A DNA stretch of 64,000 nucleotides, from assembly GCA_001600355.1 (NCBI GenBank), contig BCJU01000003.1, forward strand, positions 748,519 to 812,518, in the 5' to 3' direction. Below the pieces are notes generated by a model. The model was given only the letters and a program-made list of their open reading frames with translations. It was not told the origin of the DNA and did not search any database. This document shows positions 63,301 to 64,000 of the stretch, piece by piece. The stretch is from Meira nashicola. Lineage: Eukaryota; Basidiomycota; Exobasidiomycetes; Exobasidiales; Brachybasidiaceae. Both the position numbers and the translations under genes were made by a program. Positions within the stretch are counted from its first letter, which is position 1. Each line of letters opens with the position of its first letter.

Positions 63301-63989
63301 TTGTGCATGGTAATAATATTGTCCAAATTGAAAACCTCTCCACGAATTCTTGTCATGGAATATTTGCTCGCTTTCGCTTGAAATTCTGCATCAGAAAATA
63401 CGTGCTGCTTGGGACAGATCAAATTACCAAGAATGGTAATGACAAAAATGGCACATGCACAAACGAGCCAAACCATCATATTAATTGCTAGCTTTTCGCG
63501 CCATGCCATTCGAATATCAGGACGTTTCAGACCGCAAAGTTTTGAGAGTACAAAGGAAGGAATCCAAAATGTCAAAGACCAAGTAATGCAAGTCCATTTG
63601 CGTCTAGCTGCGGTGACATGAGCCACCTCTACTGTCTCATGAGGATCTGTACCGCTGAATCCGGCGATTTTTTCGTCCACCTGACCAGAAAACATATTGC
63701 GAGAAGGCGCATAGCTTTCTGTACCAGCAATAGACGGCGAAGTGTGATCAAATCGGCTGGATTGAAAACCTGAAAGGCTAGTTACCGAACTTTTTGCGTC
63801 ATCAAAATCTTCCTCACCAGGTCTGGCTCCAATACGATTGCGTAATTGATTTGAAAAAGGATTTTGTGCATGACCAGCGCTTCCGGTACCATCTGAAAAT
63901 GCTTTTCGTTGTGAGTACAGATTGGCTTGATCATCTCCATGCAGAAGTGGATCTATTTCACCGCGTGCGATAGCATCTGCATCCAGCAT
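60357..63989 (-). CDS. Chitin synthase, division 2 (class IV/V-like), with DEK_C tail
   Basis: Processive glycosyltransferase that makes wall chitin from UDP-GlcNAc at the plasma membrane. The visible 1210 residues begin MLDADAIARGEIDPLL, but the frame stays open to base 64000 (RRA precedes), so the true start may lie outside the window. Helices near residues 130-190 include WIPSFVLSKLCGLKRP and AWREKLAINMMVWL. The catalytic domain has DADTEVDP (near 634), GEDRYLT (near 750) and QRRRW (near 790), followed by a helix cluster to about 910. The C-terminus (about 1150-1205) reads PTDEVIARDIRSIISASDLN and fits a DEK_C domain, seen at the end of class V/VII enzymes. No myosin motor is seen in the visible part. 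A myosin-less class V enzyme such as Ustilago CHS6 is the closest model; class IV is the alternative. Confidence 0.9.
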   Translation of the reverse strand: MLDADAIARGEIDPLLHGDDQANLYSQRKAFSDGTGSAGHAQNPFSNQLRNRIGARPGEEDFDDAKSSVTSLSGFQSSRFDHTSPSIAGTESYAPSRNMFSGQVDEKIAGFSGTDPHETVEVAHVTAARRKWTCITWSLTFWIPSFVLSKLCGLKRPDIRMAWREKLAINMMVWLVCACAIFVITILGNLICPKQHVFSDAEFQAKASKYSMTRIRGEVFNLDNIITMHKTSIPVVQDDIIKKYAGIDATPIFPVQVNALCNGRSGSISPWVQLTNENTSDVNAKYHDFRAIHPEDTRPDWYYESMVLMRSNFRVGFMGYTPEGIQDLIGDGRSVGVYRGDVYDVSDYIRQGYRGAVQAPANMRAPGDTDAAFMSESLISLFNQNPGQDLTKKIDALPLSNAESHRQRVCLRNLFFIGKKDNRNSPQCRFSQNILLALSVIMVAIIGFKFLAALQFGRARVPEDHDKFVICQVPCYTEGEESMRKTINSLAALKYDDKRKLLFVICDGMIVGSGNDRPTPRIVLDILGADTRLEPEPLSFLSLGEGSKQHNMAKVYSGLYEHHGHVVPYVVVVKCGKPTERHRPGNRGKRDSQLILMRFLNKVHFGLPMNPMELEVFHQIKNVIGVNPSFYEYVLQVDADTEVDPWSLNKFVSAFTNDKKVIGLCGETSISNSKRTFITMLQVYEYFISHYLSKAFESLFGSVTCLPGCFSMFRIRTPDTHRPLFIANDVVEEYAENRVDTLHTKNLLHLGEDRYLTTLVLKHFGEFKTTFVRDAKAKTAVPEDWSVLLSQRRRWINSTIHNLFELLSTPGLCGFCLFSMRFVVFVDLLSTIVAPVTLIYIVYLLFLIIKDHAAVPLTAILMLAAIYGLQAILFLLRRRFDMVVWMLIYIIGLPIWTFFLPLYSFWHMDDFSWGNTRVVMGEKGKKIVTHDEGTFDPSEIPQKTWQQYEEELWERGSNQSIGTILLNRQGDAADEGMTRAESHYTASVYGMPQIDNMMGVSYKSGLGSGYQSPVPSIYMGASGNVRGNAMESGALSGTPYSPVNQGRIGSSYGPLGGSPAGSSPGVQGLESPFQAAPVASSTAINAASVMHRPRFSTPSSSYFGQVNNPPPYAGGGGPSSGRSTPNASGQPTIRAVNLVDLESPLIYMERGSLPTDEVIARDIRSIISASDLNTITMKGIRAQLEAMYGTSINAKKAFISDTIDSILGDL

Positions 63990-64000
63990 AGCTCTACGTT

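Noticed and set aside
1..64000. Transposons, CRISPR arrays, secondary-metabolite cluster or other dedicated multi-gene system
   Set aside because: No transposase or reverse-transcriptase motifs, no spaced direct repeats and no set of functionally linked accessory genes; the genes are mostly conserved core functions.

Overview
The window is nuclear DNA from a fungus, most likely a basidiomycete. It encodes a division 2 chitin synthase, a SEC14-like protein, a BUR1-type CDK, SLU7, SPP2, OMA1 and other eukaryotic proteins. Many genes carry a short GT-AG intron (62-75 nt, donors GTGAGT or GTATGT) or none. Protein genes are AT-rich, with GC-rich patches in several promoters. Low intron density, and a gene family typical of basidiomycetes (17410-19047), suggest Ustilaginomycotina or a related intron-poor lineage; this placement is inference. 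There are no rRNA genes, CRISPR arrays or transposons, and I found no convincing tRNA.

Layout, left to right: a D-amino-acid oxidase truncated by the left edge (-); TAPT1/EMP65 ER membrane protein (+); unidentified multi-pass membrane protein with a dilysine tail (-); MGR3-like mitochondrial TPR protein (+); EEF1AKMT4/METTL13-like methyltransferase with one intron (-); MRH4-like mitochondrial DEAD-box helicase (+); BUR1 kinase (-); SLU7 (+); a basidiomycete-type protein of unknown function with a doubtful 3' end (-); CRAL-TRIO protein with one intron (+); SPP2 (-); two tandem Myb/SANT-like paralogues with an identical three-exon structure and a 20-nt microexon (+,+); a large unidentified protein with a hidden in-frame intron (-); ILV2 (+); OMA1 (+); a SABATH-like methyltransferase with a very long N-terminal extension (-); about 3 kb without genes; HYM1/Mo25 (-); about 3.7 kb without genes; an MSN2/4-like zinc-finger factor (+); WS/DGAT acyltransferase (-); sodium:solute symporter split by a 611-nt intron (-); ECM4/GTO glutathionyl reductase (+); mitochondrial MTF1/rRNA dimethylase-like protein (-); ER DnaJ of the DNAJB12 type (+); chitin synthase with a DEK_C tail, open to the right edge (-).

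Functional groups: mitochondrial quality control and expression (MGR3-like, OMA1, MRH4, MTF1), branched-chain amino-acid synthesis (ILV2), splicing (SLU7, SPP2), transcription control (BUR1, MSN2-like factor, Myb-like pair), ER membrane proteins (EMP65, dilysine protein, DnaJ), lipid handling (CRAL-TRIO, WS/DGAT), and wall growth and polarity (chitin synthase, HYM1). These are mostly core housekeeping genes, not a dedicated gene cluster. The first twelve genes alternate strictly in strand, so promoters are shared head-to-head and 3' ends converge, in two cases with only 30-43 bp between stop codons.

The most notable points are the tandem Myb-like pair with a conserved 20-nt microexon, the 546-nt ATG-free leader before the MSN2-like factor, an alanine at the sulfonylurea-site proline of ILV2, the SABATH-like protein, and several gene models whose correct structure requires introns that an ORF scan misses. 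I see no clearly new multi-gene system.
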